From DASUNQ01 sp044866775 (GTDB lineage: Bacteria > Acidobacteriota > Thermoanaerobaculia > Multivoradales > UBA5704): a stretch of DNA of 36,536 nt. Positions 24,972 through 36,536 of this stretch are shown here, one piece after another. The position numbers were made by a program, and so were the translations under genes. The stretch spans positions 1-36,536 of the forward strand of contig JBIOUG010000042.1 in NCBI GenBank assembly GCA_044866775.1. The letters run 5' to 3'. The first letter of the stretch is position 1. Each line of letters begins with the position of its first letter. The notes below the pieces were generated by a model, which saw only the letters and a program-made list of their open reading frames with translations, was not told the origin of the DNA and ran no database searches.

Positions 24972-25010
24972 GGAGCTACGGAGCCGGCGGCGCCGCGGCT
25001 GGCGGCGGCC

Positions 25011-26921
25011 TTAGAACTTGACGGCGATGCCGCCCATGATGCGGCGGCGGAGGCTCTCGTCGTCCTCGGCGGACGTCTGGGCGCTGGTGGCGCCGCGGGA
25101 GAGCTCCATGCTGAGCTGCACCGCCCACTCGGAGGCGAGGTCGAGCAGGACGTTGAGGTCCTGGCTGACCTGGAGCTGCAGGCGCTCGAGCTTGCGCGGG
25201 GCCAGGGCGGGGCCGGCGACCGGGCGCAGCTCCTGGGCGAGCTGGTGGAAGGCGACGAAGACGCCGGTCGAGGTGGCCTGGAACTGGGTGTCGAGCGAGG
25301 AGACGCTGTAGCGCAGGGCGTTCTCGTAGGGGCGGTCGTCGGTGGCGTGGAAGACGCCGCCGCCGCCCTCGGCGAGGCTCGACTCGAACTTGGTCAGCAC
25401 CTGCGGCGAGAGGCGATGGCTCCAACTGAGCTGGAGCTCACGCAGTTTATCGCCGCGCACCAGGTAGAGGCTGTCGAAGCGGTCGACGAAGTCCTCGCTG
25501 AAGTAGAGCCGCAGCGTCTCGCCGAGCGTGCGCTGCACGGCCGACACCGAGAACAGGTCGTCGTCCTCGCCCTGCCGCGCCAGCCGCAGCTCGTAGCAGG
25601 CGTCGCCCGACTGCTCGCAGGTCTCCGGCTCCTGGTAGAGCGTCGGGACGAAGTCGGGGAGGCTGCGCATCTCCGGCTGCTCGTAGAGCCGCCGCGAGAC
25701 CGAGCCGCCGGCCTGCCAGGCGTCGCCGAGCTGCACCACGACGCCGCCGCGCGGGGTGAGCGAAAGGCTGCCGTCGTGGAGCGTGGTGTAGAGCCCGTAC
25801 TCGACGAGCACCGCCGGCTGGAGCCGCATGCCGCCGCGGCCGAAGAGGTCCACCCGCTCTTCGGGCGGCGTCAGCAGCAAGCCGTCCAGCTCGCCCGCTT
25901 CGCGGACGCGATAGCGCAGGCCGGCCTCGAGGTCGGCGCGCTCGCCGAGCGAGGTGGCGTAGCTGCCCTGCAGGCCCCAGGTGCGCGAGGCCTGCGGGAT
26001 GTCGATCGGGTCGATGCCGCCGTGGCGGTGGTAGTTGCTCTCGGTCGTGTACTGGGCGGCGAACTGCGAGCGGCCGTTCTCGCCGAGCGCCTGCGACCAG
26101 CTCACGGCGTACTGGTCGAGGCCCACTGGCAGATTGCCGCCGTCGGGCGTGGCCAGGAGGCGGCTGGAACGGGTGCTCAGCGCGAGGCGGCTGTCGGGGC
26201 CGGGCGCCACCTCGAGCGAGACGGCGCTCGCCTCGGCGTCGCCCATCGCCACGCCGTGGGCGCCGGCGGCGCCGGGAGCGAGCTGCCAGTAGTCGCCGGA
26301 GAGCCCGACCTGGACGTCGCCCACCCGGCCCTCGATTCCCAGGCGGCCGCGGCGGATCTGCCCCTGGCCGGCGCCCGCCACCTCGTCGAGGCCGGTCATC
26401 GCCGTCATCTCGGCCTGGAAGGGCGCGGTCGCGAGGGCCAGCCGGGAGCCGTCGCTCACCGCCTCGAAAGCGGCGCGTTGGATCTCGGCGGTCTCGATGT
26501 CGCGCAGGACGTCGGCCGGAATGCGCGCCCGCAGCGACCAGAAGTCCTCGCCGGCCAGACGCTCGCCGGGCGTGACCTGAGCGAGCTGCAGCTCGACGAA
26601 CTGGTGGCTTTGCGCCGTCGTGCGGGTCAGCAGCACGATCGCCGGCAGGAAGCCGGCCTTGTGGGCGATGACCTTGTAGAGCCCCGCCGGGAGGTCGCGG
26701 AAGAGGAAGTTTCCTTGTGGGTCCGTCGTGACCTTGTGCAGGGTCAGGTCGGCGAGCTGATAGGCGTAGACGCCGGCCGAGGCGAGCGGCGAGCTCTTGC
26801 CGAGCACCCGCCCGGCGACCGCGGCCGGCTGCACCGGTTGCGCCGCCGCCGCCGTCGCCGCGCCGACGAGGAGCACGGCGAAGAGGGCGGGGATGCGTTG
26901 CCGGAGGGGGGTCATCGGCAT
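25011..26921 (-). CDS. carboxypeptidase-regulatory-like / outer-membrane beta-barrel protein
   Basis: A 636-residue outer-membrane protein. A signal peptide (1-27, cleaved near AAAAQ) is followed by a carboxypeptidase-regulatory-like (CnaB-type) domain at about 33-110: VAGRVLGKSSPLASAGVYAY, then TDPQGNFLFRDLPAGLYKVI. From about residue 190 on, alternating-polarity strands form a barrel ending in GGIAVKF, a C-terminal Phe compatible with BAM insertion. It resembles the TonB-dependent-receptor-like CarbopepD_reg proteins abundant in Acidobacteriota, but no plug domain or TonB box was recognised. A strong promoter lies just upstream and AGGAA precedes the ATG. ATG 26915 is an alternative start. 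Confidence 0.75.
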   Translation of the reverse strand: MPMTPLRQRIPALFAVLLVGAATAAAAQPVQPAAVAGRVLGKSSPLASAGVYAYQLADLTLHKVTTDPQGNFLFRDLPAGLYKVIAHKAGFLPAIVLLTRTTAQSHQFVELQLAQVTPGERLAGEDFWSLRARIPADVLRDIETAEIQRAAFEAVSDGSRLALATAPFQAEMTAMTGLDEVAGAGQGQIRRGRLGIEGRVGDVQVGLSGDYWQLAPGAAGAHGVAMGDAEASAVSLEVAPGPDSRLALSTRSSRLLATPDGGNLPVGLDQYAVSWSQALGENGRSQFAAQYTTESNYHRHGGIDPIDIPQASRTWGLQGSYATSLGERADLEAGLRYRVREAGELDGLLLTPPEERVDLFGRGGMRLQPAVLVEYGLYTTLHDGSLSLTPRGGVVVQLGDAWQAGGSVSRRLYEQPEMRSLPDFVPTLYQEPETCEQSGDACYELRLARQGEDDDLFSVSAVQRTLGETLRLYFSEDFVDRFDSLYLVRGDKLRELQLSWSHRLSPQVLTKFESSLAEGGGGVFHATDDRPYENALRYSVSSLDTQFQATSTGVFVAFHQLAQELRPVAGPALAPRKLERLQLQVSQDLNVLLDLASEWAVQLSMELSRGATSAQTSAEDDESLRRRIMGGIAVKF

Positions 26922-26940
26922 CTGTTCCTACGGAAACAGG

Positions 26941-26970
26941 ACTCTACTTGGATGCGCGAGCGGGTGTCAA
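26941..26970 (-). promoter_or_regulatory. sigma70-type promoter of the barrel protein gene
   Basis: On the minus strand a perfect -35 TTGACA (26965-26970) is followed after 18 bp by -10 TAGAGT (26941-26946). The predicted start near 26933 leaves a leader of about 12 nt containing the AGGAA ribosome binding site. Confidence 0.65.
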
Positions 26971-27022
26971 CGTCCAAAGGAGGTGGCGCGGGCGTCCCCG
27001 ATCCGGTACGCCGGCGGGCCCG

Positions 27023-27808
27023 CTAGCACGGGTCCGGCGTGCGGGCGGCGACGACCGCCACGACCCCGGCCGCGCCGGCATTTTTGAGAGCTGCGGCGGC
27101 GGCCTCGAGGGTCGCGCCGGTGGTGGCGACGTCGTCGACGAGGAGGACGCGGCGGCCGGCGACGGTGGCCGTGCCGGCGTGCCGCACGGCGAAGGCCTGG
27201 CGGAGGTTGGCGAGGCGGGCGGCGCGGGCGAGGCCGGTCTGCGGCGCGGTGAGGCGCCGGCGGCGGAGGAGGTCCCGGTAGGGCAGCCCGAGGAGGGCGG
27301 CGAGCGGGCGGGCGATGCGCTCGGCCTGGTTGTAGCCGCGGGCGAGGCGCCGCCGCCAGTGGAGCGGTACCGGAGCGACCAGCTCGGTGCCGGCGAGCTC
27401 GGCGCCGAGCGCGGCCGCGAGCGCCGCGGCGAGATGGCTGCCCAGGTAGTCGAGGCGCCCGAACTTCAGACCGTGCACCACCGCGTCGAGCGGCGGCTCG
27501 TAGCTCCAGGCGGCGAACAGCCGCTCGAACGCCGGCGGACGGGCGCGGCAACTGCGGCAGCGGTAACCCGCCGGCACCGCGTGCGCGTCGAGGCGCCGCG
27601 CGCAGGCGGCGCAGCGAGGGCAGGCGAGCGGCACCAGGGCGGCGCGGCATCCTCCACACAGACCGAGCCGCGCGCGGGCCGATAGCAGCGTGCCGCAGGC
27701 GAGACAGCAAGCGGGTAGGAGGAGGTGAAAGAGGCCCGCCGCCAACGAGCCGCCCGGCAGCCCGCCGCCGCCATCGTCGGCCGGCATCGCGCTTCCGGCC
27801 CCGGCCAT
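27023..27808 (-). CDS. comF: ComF family phosphoribosyltransferase-like protein
   Basis: A 261-residue ComF/GntX protein, linked to DNA uptake and nucleotide salvage in other bacteria. An N-terminal zinc-binding region has Cys pairs CCLACG, CGGC, CPRCAAC and CRSC (about residues 32-90). Next comes AWSYEPPLDAVVHGLKFGR, then the family motif PVPLHWRRRLARGYNQAE. The PRPP-binding loop VLLVDDVATTGATLEAA follows at about residue 217. All key parts are intact. I chose ATG 27808, which has GAGG upstream. The open frame extends to 28042, but the extra 78 residues show no conserved sequence and cover the structured RNA region. ATG 27787 is also possible. Confidence 0.88.
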   Translation of the reverse strand: MAGAGSAMPADDGGGGLPGGSLAAGLFHLLLPACCLACGTLLSARARLGLCGGCRAALVPLACPRCAACARRLDAHAVPAGYRCRSCRARPPAFERLFAAWSYEPPLDAVVHGLKFGRLDYLGSHLAAALAAALGAELAGTELVAPVPLHWRRRLARGYNQAERIARPLAALLGLPYRDLLRRRRLTAPQTGLARAARLANLRQAFAVRHAGTATVAGRRVLLVDDVATTGATLEAAAAALKNAGAAGVVAVVAARTPDPC

Positions 27809-27929
27809 CGCCTGACCTCGTGTGCTTGACGGCGTGACGCTTCCTCGCCGGCGTGCGTAGAAACCTGCGCTCATTGCGTCGAGCCGCGCGGCCGGGTCTG
27901 CGCCGCGCGCGCTCATAGGTAAGGACGGA

Positions 27930-28000
27930 AACGCCTGGCGCGTAGGCCGGGCGTTGCGAGTCGGATATCGTAGCGACGGGCCTGCGTGCCCGTTGTTTTT
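27930..28000 (+). ncRNA. structured leader or small RNA ending in an intrinsic terminator
   Basis: Two hairpins lie in series on the plus strand. The first pairs AACGCCTGGC (27930-27939) with GCCGGGCGTT (27946-27955), 10 bp with one G-U and a 6-nt loop. The second pairs ACGGGC (27976-27981) with GCCCGT (27988-27993) and is followed directly by TGTTTTT (27994-28000), a textbook intrinsic terminator and the only T-tract of this kind in the window. No plus-strand gene ends here. The next plus gene starts 75 nt later, so this is either an attenuator in its leader or the end of a small RNA. I match it to no known riboswitch class. Confidence 0.5.
27976..28000 (+). terminator. intrinsic terminator, hairpin plus T-tract
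   Basis: A 6-bp GC-rich stem (ACGGGC/GCCCGT) with a 6-nt loop is followed by TGTTTTT. The orientation is plus, toward the outer-membrane protein gene at 28075, with no complete plus-strand gene upstream in the preceding 3 kb. Confidence 0.7.
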
Positions 28001-28074
28001 CGCGAGGAAATGCCGCGGCACGTCGGCCGAGCGCGCCGGCACGTGTCAGCGGCCCGACCGGAGAGGGGACCCTG

Positions 28075-28632
28075 ATGCGCAACCGACGCCTGCTCGCCCT
28101 GCTCGGGGCAACCGCCGCGCTGCTGCTGCTCCCCCGCGCCGGGGAGGCGCAGGCGCAGGATCTCTACACTTTCACCGTCGGCCTGCTGGGCGGCGCCGGC
28201 GGCTCGCTCGACGTCGATCGCGGCGACGACCTCGGCAACAGCGGCGTGCAGCTCAACCTCGACATGGTCACCGAGCAGCGCACGCACGTGGCGCTGCGCC
28301 TGGGCAAGCTCGACCTCGACACCGACGAGGGCTTCGGCTCGCTCACCGACGCCGAGCTGGCCTATGCCACGGTCGGCGGCGAGTACAAATGGCGCGAGAC
28401 CTACTACACCTCGGGGATCTATCTCGGGCTCGGGGCCTACGAGCTGGAAGGCACCGGCTTCGGCGGCGGCACGGAGACCGACACGGCGCCGGGCGCCGTC
28501 CTCGGCGTCACCGGCGAGTTCCAGCTCCACCGCCGCGTCGGCCTCCTGGTCGAGCTCTCCGGGCACTGGGTGGACTTCGACGAGGCGAACGTCTTCGGGA
28601 TGGGGCACGCCGGCCTCGCGATCCACTTCTGA
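28075..28632 (+). CDS. small outer-membrane beta-barrel protein
   Basis: A 185-residue exported protein. A signal peptide (1-28, LLALLGATAALLLLPRAGEA, then QAQD) precedes about eight amphipathic strands. Examples are LYTFTVGLLGGAGGSLDVDR, VQLNLDMVTEQRTHVALRLG, AYATVGGEYKWRE, TSGIYLGLGAYELEG, VLGVTGEFQLHRRVGLLVEL and AGLAIHF with a terminal Phe. This matches the general outer membrane beta-barrel (OMP_b-brl) group of small porin-like or structural proteins; no specific function is visible. GAGAGGGGA precedes the ATG. The structured terminator 75 nt upstream could control transcription of this gene. Confidence 0.75.
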   Translation: MRNRRLLALLGATAALLLLPRAGEAQAQDLYTFTVGLLGGAGGSLDVDRGDDLGNSGVQLNLDMVTEQRTHVALRLGKLDLDTDEGFGSLTDAELAYATVGGEYKWRETYYTSGIYLGLGAYELEGTGFGGGTETDTAPGAVLGVTGEFQLHRRVGLLVELSGHWVDFDEANVFGMGHAGLAIHF

Positions 28633-28798
28633 CCGCGACGGCCGGTTCGTCGTGGTCTGGCACGAGACGCAAGCCAAGCGGTCGCGGGTCGTCGCGCGCC
28701 GGTTCACGCGCGACGGCGCGCCGCGCGCCCGCGCGGGCCGCCGCGCAGCGCGCCCTGACGGCCTGCCCGGCGGCGTGCGCTCGGCGCTGTCGCGCTAA
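28633..28798 (+). pseudogene. remnant of an FVVVW-type repeat protein
   Basis: The plus strand reads DRDGRFVVVWHETQ, VVARRFTRDGAPRA and some Arg/Ala-rich residues to a TAA at 28796. The pattern DGxFVVVW...RRFxxxGxP is the unit of large secreted beta-repeat proteins common in these bacteria. Only about one unit is left, with no start codon, so I read it as the tail of a deleted gene. The TAA lies next to the convergent mgtC stop. Confidence 0.3.
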
Positions 28799-29469
28799 TG
28801 CGGCAGCGCCGAGTGGTGTCGCTTCCGTTCCCCCTCGGCGATCCCGTCCTCGGCGGCGCGCGCCGCGACGCGCTCGATCTCCGCGCCCGAGCCGCGCAGC
28901 CGCACCGTCACCGTCCCGGGGTCGCTGCGCGGATCGAGACTTACCTCCTCGACCTCCACCGGCGCCGCTTCGAGGAGCGCCAGCAGGTCGGAGGGACGCC
29001 GCCCCTCGCGGAGCTCGAAGATGACCATCTGCCGATCGCCGTGGAAGAGCCGTTTCTCGACCGGCCGCAAGGCGACCAGGATGAGCAGCAGGGCGATCGT
29101 CGTCAGCGCCGCCTCGCCGTAGAAGCCGGCGCCGACGGCGATGCCGAGCGCCGAGGCCACCCAGAGGCCGGCGGCGGTGGTCAAGCCGTGCACCGCGCCG
29201 CGCGCCTGGATGATCGTGCCGGCGCCGAGGAAGCCGACGCCCGAGACGATCTGCGCCGCGATGCGGCCCGGGTCCCAGGCGTTGCTGCCGCCCGCGTAGA
29301 CCTCGCCGATCAGCACCGAGACGTGGGTGAGCAGCGCGGCGCCGACGGCGATCAGCATGTGCGTCCGCAGCCCCGCCCACTTCCCCACCCACTCCCGCTC
29401 GGCCCCGATCGCCCCCGCCAGCAGCGCCGAGAGCCCGATCTTGACCGCGATCTCCCAGAGGTCGGTCAT
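28795..29469 (-). CDS. MgtC/SapB family membrane protein
   Basis: A 224-residue MgtC/SapB protein. The membrane part (about 1-135) has the family motifs LLAGAIGAEREWVGKWAGLR, THMLIAVGAALLTHVSVLIG, IVSGVGFLGAGTII and VHGLTTAAGLWVASALGIAV. The cytoplasmic C-terminal domain (about 140-224, VIFELREGRRPSDLLALLEA) is ACT-like. Family members affect Mg2+ limitation, virulence and F-ATPase control in other bacteria; here a housekeeping membrane role is likely. I start it at ATG 29469 because family homology begins there. The same frame continues without a stop into a degenerate HepT (to 29790), so a 331-residue fusion is formally possible. No SD is present; a leaderless mRNA is suggested. Confidence 0.85.
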   Translation of the reverse strand: MTDLWEIAVKIGLSALLAGAIGAEREWVGKWAGLRTHMLIAVGAALLTHVSVLIGEVYAGGSNAWDPGRIAAQIVSGVGFLGAGTIIQARGAVHGLTTAAGLWVASALGIAVGAGFYGEAALTTIALLLILVALRPVEKRLFHGDRQMVIFELREGRRPSDLLALLEAAPVEVEEVSLDPRSDPGTVTVRLRGSGAEIERVAARAAEDGIAEGERKRHHSALPH

Positions 29470-29790
29470 GGCGGAGGATTGTACGGCTCGCGACCACCGT
29501 TGTGTCAGCTGGTACCCGGCGAGCCAGAGGTCGTCTGGTCTGGCCGGTATGGGAGCGATGCGCGCGGCCATGGGTCTCCCTGCGATGTCACTCCAAGGGA
29601 TGTCCCTTCGGCTCGCCGTCAGCGCGGGGGAGAGCCGCTTGACCGCTTCGCCGATGATCTCGAGCTGTCGGATGACCGCGTCCTGCCAGTGCGACGCGGC
29701 CATGAACTCCTCGTGGCCAACCTGCACGTAGCGTTCGATCTTCTCGATCGATTCGAGGATGTGCTGCAGGTAGAGCGCATCCTCGCTCAC
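29470..29790 (-). pseudogene. degenerate HepT-like (HEPN) toxin, C-terminus lost, in frame with MgtC
   Basis: Residues 1-70 are clearly HepT: ALYLQHILESIEKIERY, HWQDAVIRQLEIIGEAVKRL, RRDIPWSDIAG. HepT is the HEPN RNase of type VII toxin-antitoxin pairs, with catalytic motif R-X4-6-H-X-Y expected right after the IAG. Here the sequence reads GRPMAARIAPIPARPDDLWL, with no His or Tyr in place, then continues into MgtC without a stop. The toxin motif has therefore been lost. The GTG start overlaps the MntA stop (GTGA), so the original pair is still recognisable. It is probably non-functional; a residual MntA-binding role cannot be excluded. Confidence 0.7.
29478..29508 (-). promoter_or_regulatory. 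possible leaderless promoter of the MgtC gene
   Basis: On the minus strand, CTGACA (29503-29508) and TACAAT (29478-29483) are spaced 19 bp apart, longer than ideal. The -10 ends 8 nt before ATG 29469, so the mRNA would begin at or just before the start codon. This fits the missing SD. Confidence 0.35.
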
Positions 29791-30074
29791 AGGGGGATGG
29801 CTTCGGAGAGAACACGCTCCCGCAGGTAGGGAGAGAGCGCCCGCTCGGTCACCAAGTCGACCTGACGACCGACCAAGGCTTCGAGCTCGCGCTTGAGTCT
29901 GACGATGTCGAGCAGCGATCGGTCCTCGTCGAGGACCACGAGAAGGTCGAGATCACTGCCCTCGGCGCCTTCGCCCCGCGCGAGCGAGCCAAAGACGCGG
30001 ACATTCCTGGCGCCGTGGTGGCTCGCCAATGCAACGATGTCATCGCGGTAGGCCTGCAGAGGCGTGGCGGCCAT
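29787..30074 (-). CDS. MntA-like minimal nucleotidyltransferase (antitoxin)
   Basis: A 95-residue nucleotidyltransferase of the MNT type. The catalytic signature GSLARGEGAEGSDLDLLV (Gly29-Ser30, Asp41, Asp43) and the third acidic residue (Asp73, RQVDLVTE) are present. In type VII systems MntA adds AMP to the Tyr of the HepT motif and silences the RNase. Here the enzyme looks intact but its partner has lost that Tyr. ATG 30074 is the start consistent with family length, and the longer frame to 30443 is antisense-like filler within the TlpA gene. The gene lies 32 bp after the TlpA-like gene and overlaps HepT, so it is probably in one transcript. Confidence 0.85.
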   Translation of the reverse strand: MAATPLQAYRDDIVALASHHGARNVRVFGSLARGEGAEGSDLDLLVVLDEDRSLLDIVRLKRELEALVGRQVDLVTERALSPYLRERVLSEAIPL

Positions 30075-30106
30075 CGGCAGCGAGTCTACCAAGAACGTTG
30101 GCCCGC

Positions 30107-30721
30107 CTATGGCCCGAGCGCCGCCCGCTGCGCGGCCCCGGCCAGGTGCTCGCGGATGCGTTGGCGGACGCGGGCGTCGGTCCAGTCGGTGGCGCCGGCC
30201 CATTTCTCGACTACCTTGCCCTGCACGACCAGGTAGGTATCGGGGAGCTGCCTCGTGCCGTAGCGGTGCGCCACGTCCCAATTGGCGTCGAACAGGACGC
30301 TCTCGCTCGCCTCGCCCATCAGCGCGCGGACCTTCTCGCGGTTGTCGGCGACCGCCACCAGGACGACGCTGAACTCGGGCGTCGAGGCGAAGTCGGCGGC
30401 GAGCTGCTGCAGGGCGGGGATCTCGGTCAGGCAGGGCGGGCACCAGGTGGCCCAGAAGTGGACCAGCGACACCGGCGCCAGGTGCGAGCCGATCGTCGCC
30501 GCGCGGCCGTGGGCGTCGATGACGAAGCCGCCGGGGGCCCGCGTGCCGTCGCCGCGCGGCCAGAAGAGCGCGGCGAGGCCGCAGACCGCCAGGGCGACGA
30601 CCGCGAGCCGCGCCTGCCGGCCGACCAGCAGGCCGCCGGGGGGCGGCGCATCGCCGGCGGCGCGCGACGGCATCGGAGGCGAAGGAGCGGAGGGCGGCTC
30701 GTCGGCGGGTCGCATGGTCAT
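30107..30721 (-). CDS. TlpA-like membrane-anchored thioredoxin
   Basis: A 204-residue redox protein. A Pro-rich cytoplasmic N-terminus (1-35) and one membrane segment (about 38-54, LAVVALAVCGLAALFW) lead into a thioredoxin-like domain outside the membrane. The active site is Cys94-Pro-Pro-Cys97 (HFWATWCPPCLTE), as in TlpA/ResA reductases of cytochrome c maturation. The cis-Pro strand is QLPDTYLVVQGKVVEKWAG. It probably reduces disulfides in exported proteins; no cytochrome c biogenesis genes are adjacent. ATG 30721 and ATG 30715 are both possible starts. The gene is divergent from the giant kinase gene. Confidence 0.85.
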   Translation of the reverse strand: MTMRPADEPPSAPSPPMPSRAAGDAPPPGGLLVGRQARLAVVALAVCGLAALFWPRGDGTRAPGGFVIDAHGRAATIGSHLAPVSLVHFWATWCPPCLTEIPALQQLAADFASTPEFSVVLVAVADNREKVRALMGEASESVLFDANWDVAHRYGTRQLPDTYLVVQGKVVEKWAGATDWTDARVRQRIREHLAGAAQRAALGP

Positions 30722-30747
30722 CCCTCTGGTGCGATCAGGAGCCAGGG

Positions 30748-30800
30748 TTGACCCGTGGATCGGGTCAAGTTTTGACCCCGAGCGGACTCCTCTCTACAAT
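30748..30800 (+). promoter_or_regulatory. kinase gene promoter with repeated TTGACCC operator-like motifs
   Basis: The -35 TTGACC (30772-30777) and -10 TACAAT (30795-30800) are spaced exactly 17 bp apart, with predicted start near 30807. Three 7-bp motifs cluster here: TTGACCC (30748-30754), GGGTCAA (30762-30768) and TTGACCC (30772-30778). The last two form a palindrome with a 3-nt centre that covers the -35, as a regulator site would. The promoter is likely; the regulator is unknown. Confidence 0.65.
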
Positions 30801-30876
30801 ACCGCACCTCCCAATGTTCGCAGCGTAGGACGCGATCCGCGCTCGTGGGCGCGGCGCACTCAGGCGAAGGCGGGCG

Positions 30877-36207
<5,331 letters not shown>

Positions 36208-36265
36208 GCATCGACTCCGTCCGGGTATCGTAAAGCGCCGGCGGTGGCGCAGGACATCTGCCATC

Positions 36266-36536
36266 TCATGGCTGCCCGGCCCGGCTGGACGACCGACGTG
36301 GCGGCGCCTCCAGGATCTCGAGCAGGGCACGCGCGCAGTAGACCCGGTTGCGCCTGGCCTCGCCGGCGAGCGTGACGATGCCCGCCGACTGGAGCCCGTT
36401 GATCGCGCGCTGGGCCGTCGTGAAGGCCACGCCGAGGCGCGCGGCAAGCTTGTTGACGGTCCAGAAGGGGTTCTCGGTGAAGAGCTCGATCGCCCTCTCG
36501 GGTGGCTTGGAGGACCCTTCGGCGAGCCGCTGCCGC
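36266..36536 (-). CDS. Fic-family protein, C-terminal winged-helix part (5' end outside window)
   Basis: The minus strand is open from the window edge to TGA at 36266-36268, giving 89 residues. FTENPFWTVNKLAARLGVAF, TTAQRAINGLQSAGIVTLAG and RRNRVYCARALLEILEAP form the winged-helix end typical of Fic-domain AMP transferases. The catalytic HPFXXGNGR motif would lie outside the window, so activity cannot be judged. The gene is convergent with the kinase gene, 58 bp apart. A small hairpin, GCGCC (36235-36239) with GGCGC (36246-36250), lies between them and may terminate transcription weakly. Confidence 0.8.
   Translation of the reverse strand, partial: RQRLAEGSSKPPERAIELFTENPFWTVNKLAARLGVAFTTAQRAINGLQSAGIVTLAGEARRNRVYCARALLEILEAPPRRSSSRAGQP

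Noticed and set aside
22898..25021. Long open plus-strand frame (707 residues) opposite rtcB
   Set aside because: It is antisense to the clearly identified RtcB, low-complexity Gly/Ala/Val/Arg, and typical of GC-rich shadow frames.
25245..27026. 593-residue plus-strand open frame opposite the barrel gene
   Set aside because: Composition is Ala/Val/Glu/Arg filler with no family motif; the minus-strand frame has signal peptide, domain and promoter.
27809..28042. N-terminal extension of ComF to 28042
   Set aside because: The extra 78 residues show no conservation pattern and cover the structured RNA and terminator; ComF homology begins after 27808.
30075..30443. N-terminal extension of MntA to 30443
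   Set aside because: It lies within the TlpA gene in another frame; MntA proteins are about 95-140 residues and homology starts at 30074.

Overview
The window is very GC-rich bacterial DNA with short intergenic gaps. Several gene types point to Acidobacteriota, possibly the Thermoanaerobaculia: an ADOP-type (MacB-like, no ATPase) permease, a carboxypeptidase-regulatory-domain/outer-membrane barrel protein, a CHRD protein, and a giant Ser/Thr kinase-ATPase-TPR-GAF-sigma54 regulator. This is an inference from gene content; no rRNA or other phylogenetic marker is present, and no tRNA or CRISPR was seen.

Layout. (1) 1-2318, minus strand: an IS3-family insertion sequence cut by the window edge, inserted at the 3' end of a two-gene operon of unknown function. 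(2) 2460-2606: six to seven copies of a 21-bp repeat with an invariant palindromic GATNNATC core. (3) 2693-4091, minus: an ArsR regulator/SRPBCC/DoxX operon with a promoter and an overlapping inverted-repeat operator. (4) 4199-6945, minus: a secreted galactose-oxidase-like kelch protein and a CHRD protein. (5) 7314-8600: gene debris, including a DnaJ-type zinc-finger gene broken by three same-direction frameshifts. (6) 8593-14136, plus: a lipoprotein alpha/beta hydrolase, an unusual subtilase and a trypsin-like protease, coupled by overlapping start/stop codons. (7) 14384-17836: a tandem universal stress protein meeting an ADOP permease tail to tail. (8) 18044-22824, plus: a secreted endonuclease/exonuclease/phosphatase-fold protein and a secreted beta-sandwich protein. 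(9) 22838-24971: RtcB RNA ligase divergent from a nickel/cobalt-type transporter. (10) 25011-28632: an outer-membrane barrel protein, ComF, a structured RNA region with an intrinsic terminator, and a small outer-membrane barrel. (11) 28795-30721, minus: TlpA-like thioredoxin, MntA nucleotidyltransferase, a degenerate HepT fused in frame to MgtC. (12) 30877-36207: a 1776-residue kinase/sigma54 activator. (13) 36266-36536: the C-terminal end of a Fic-family protein.

The strongest candidate for an undescribed system is the three-gene secreted hydrolase cassette at 8727-14136. The genes appear translationally locked (ATGA, then CTGA), all three products carry export signals, the subtilase has Glu where the oxyanion-hole Asn is expected, and the trypsin-like protein seems to start at CTG. 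The 21-bp array, the HepT that has lost its RNase motif beside an intact MntA, and the structured leader at 27930-28000 also deserve a second look.
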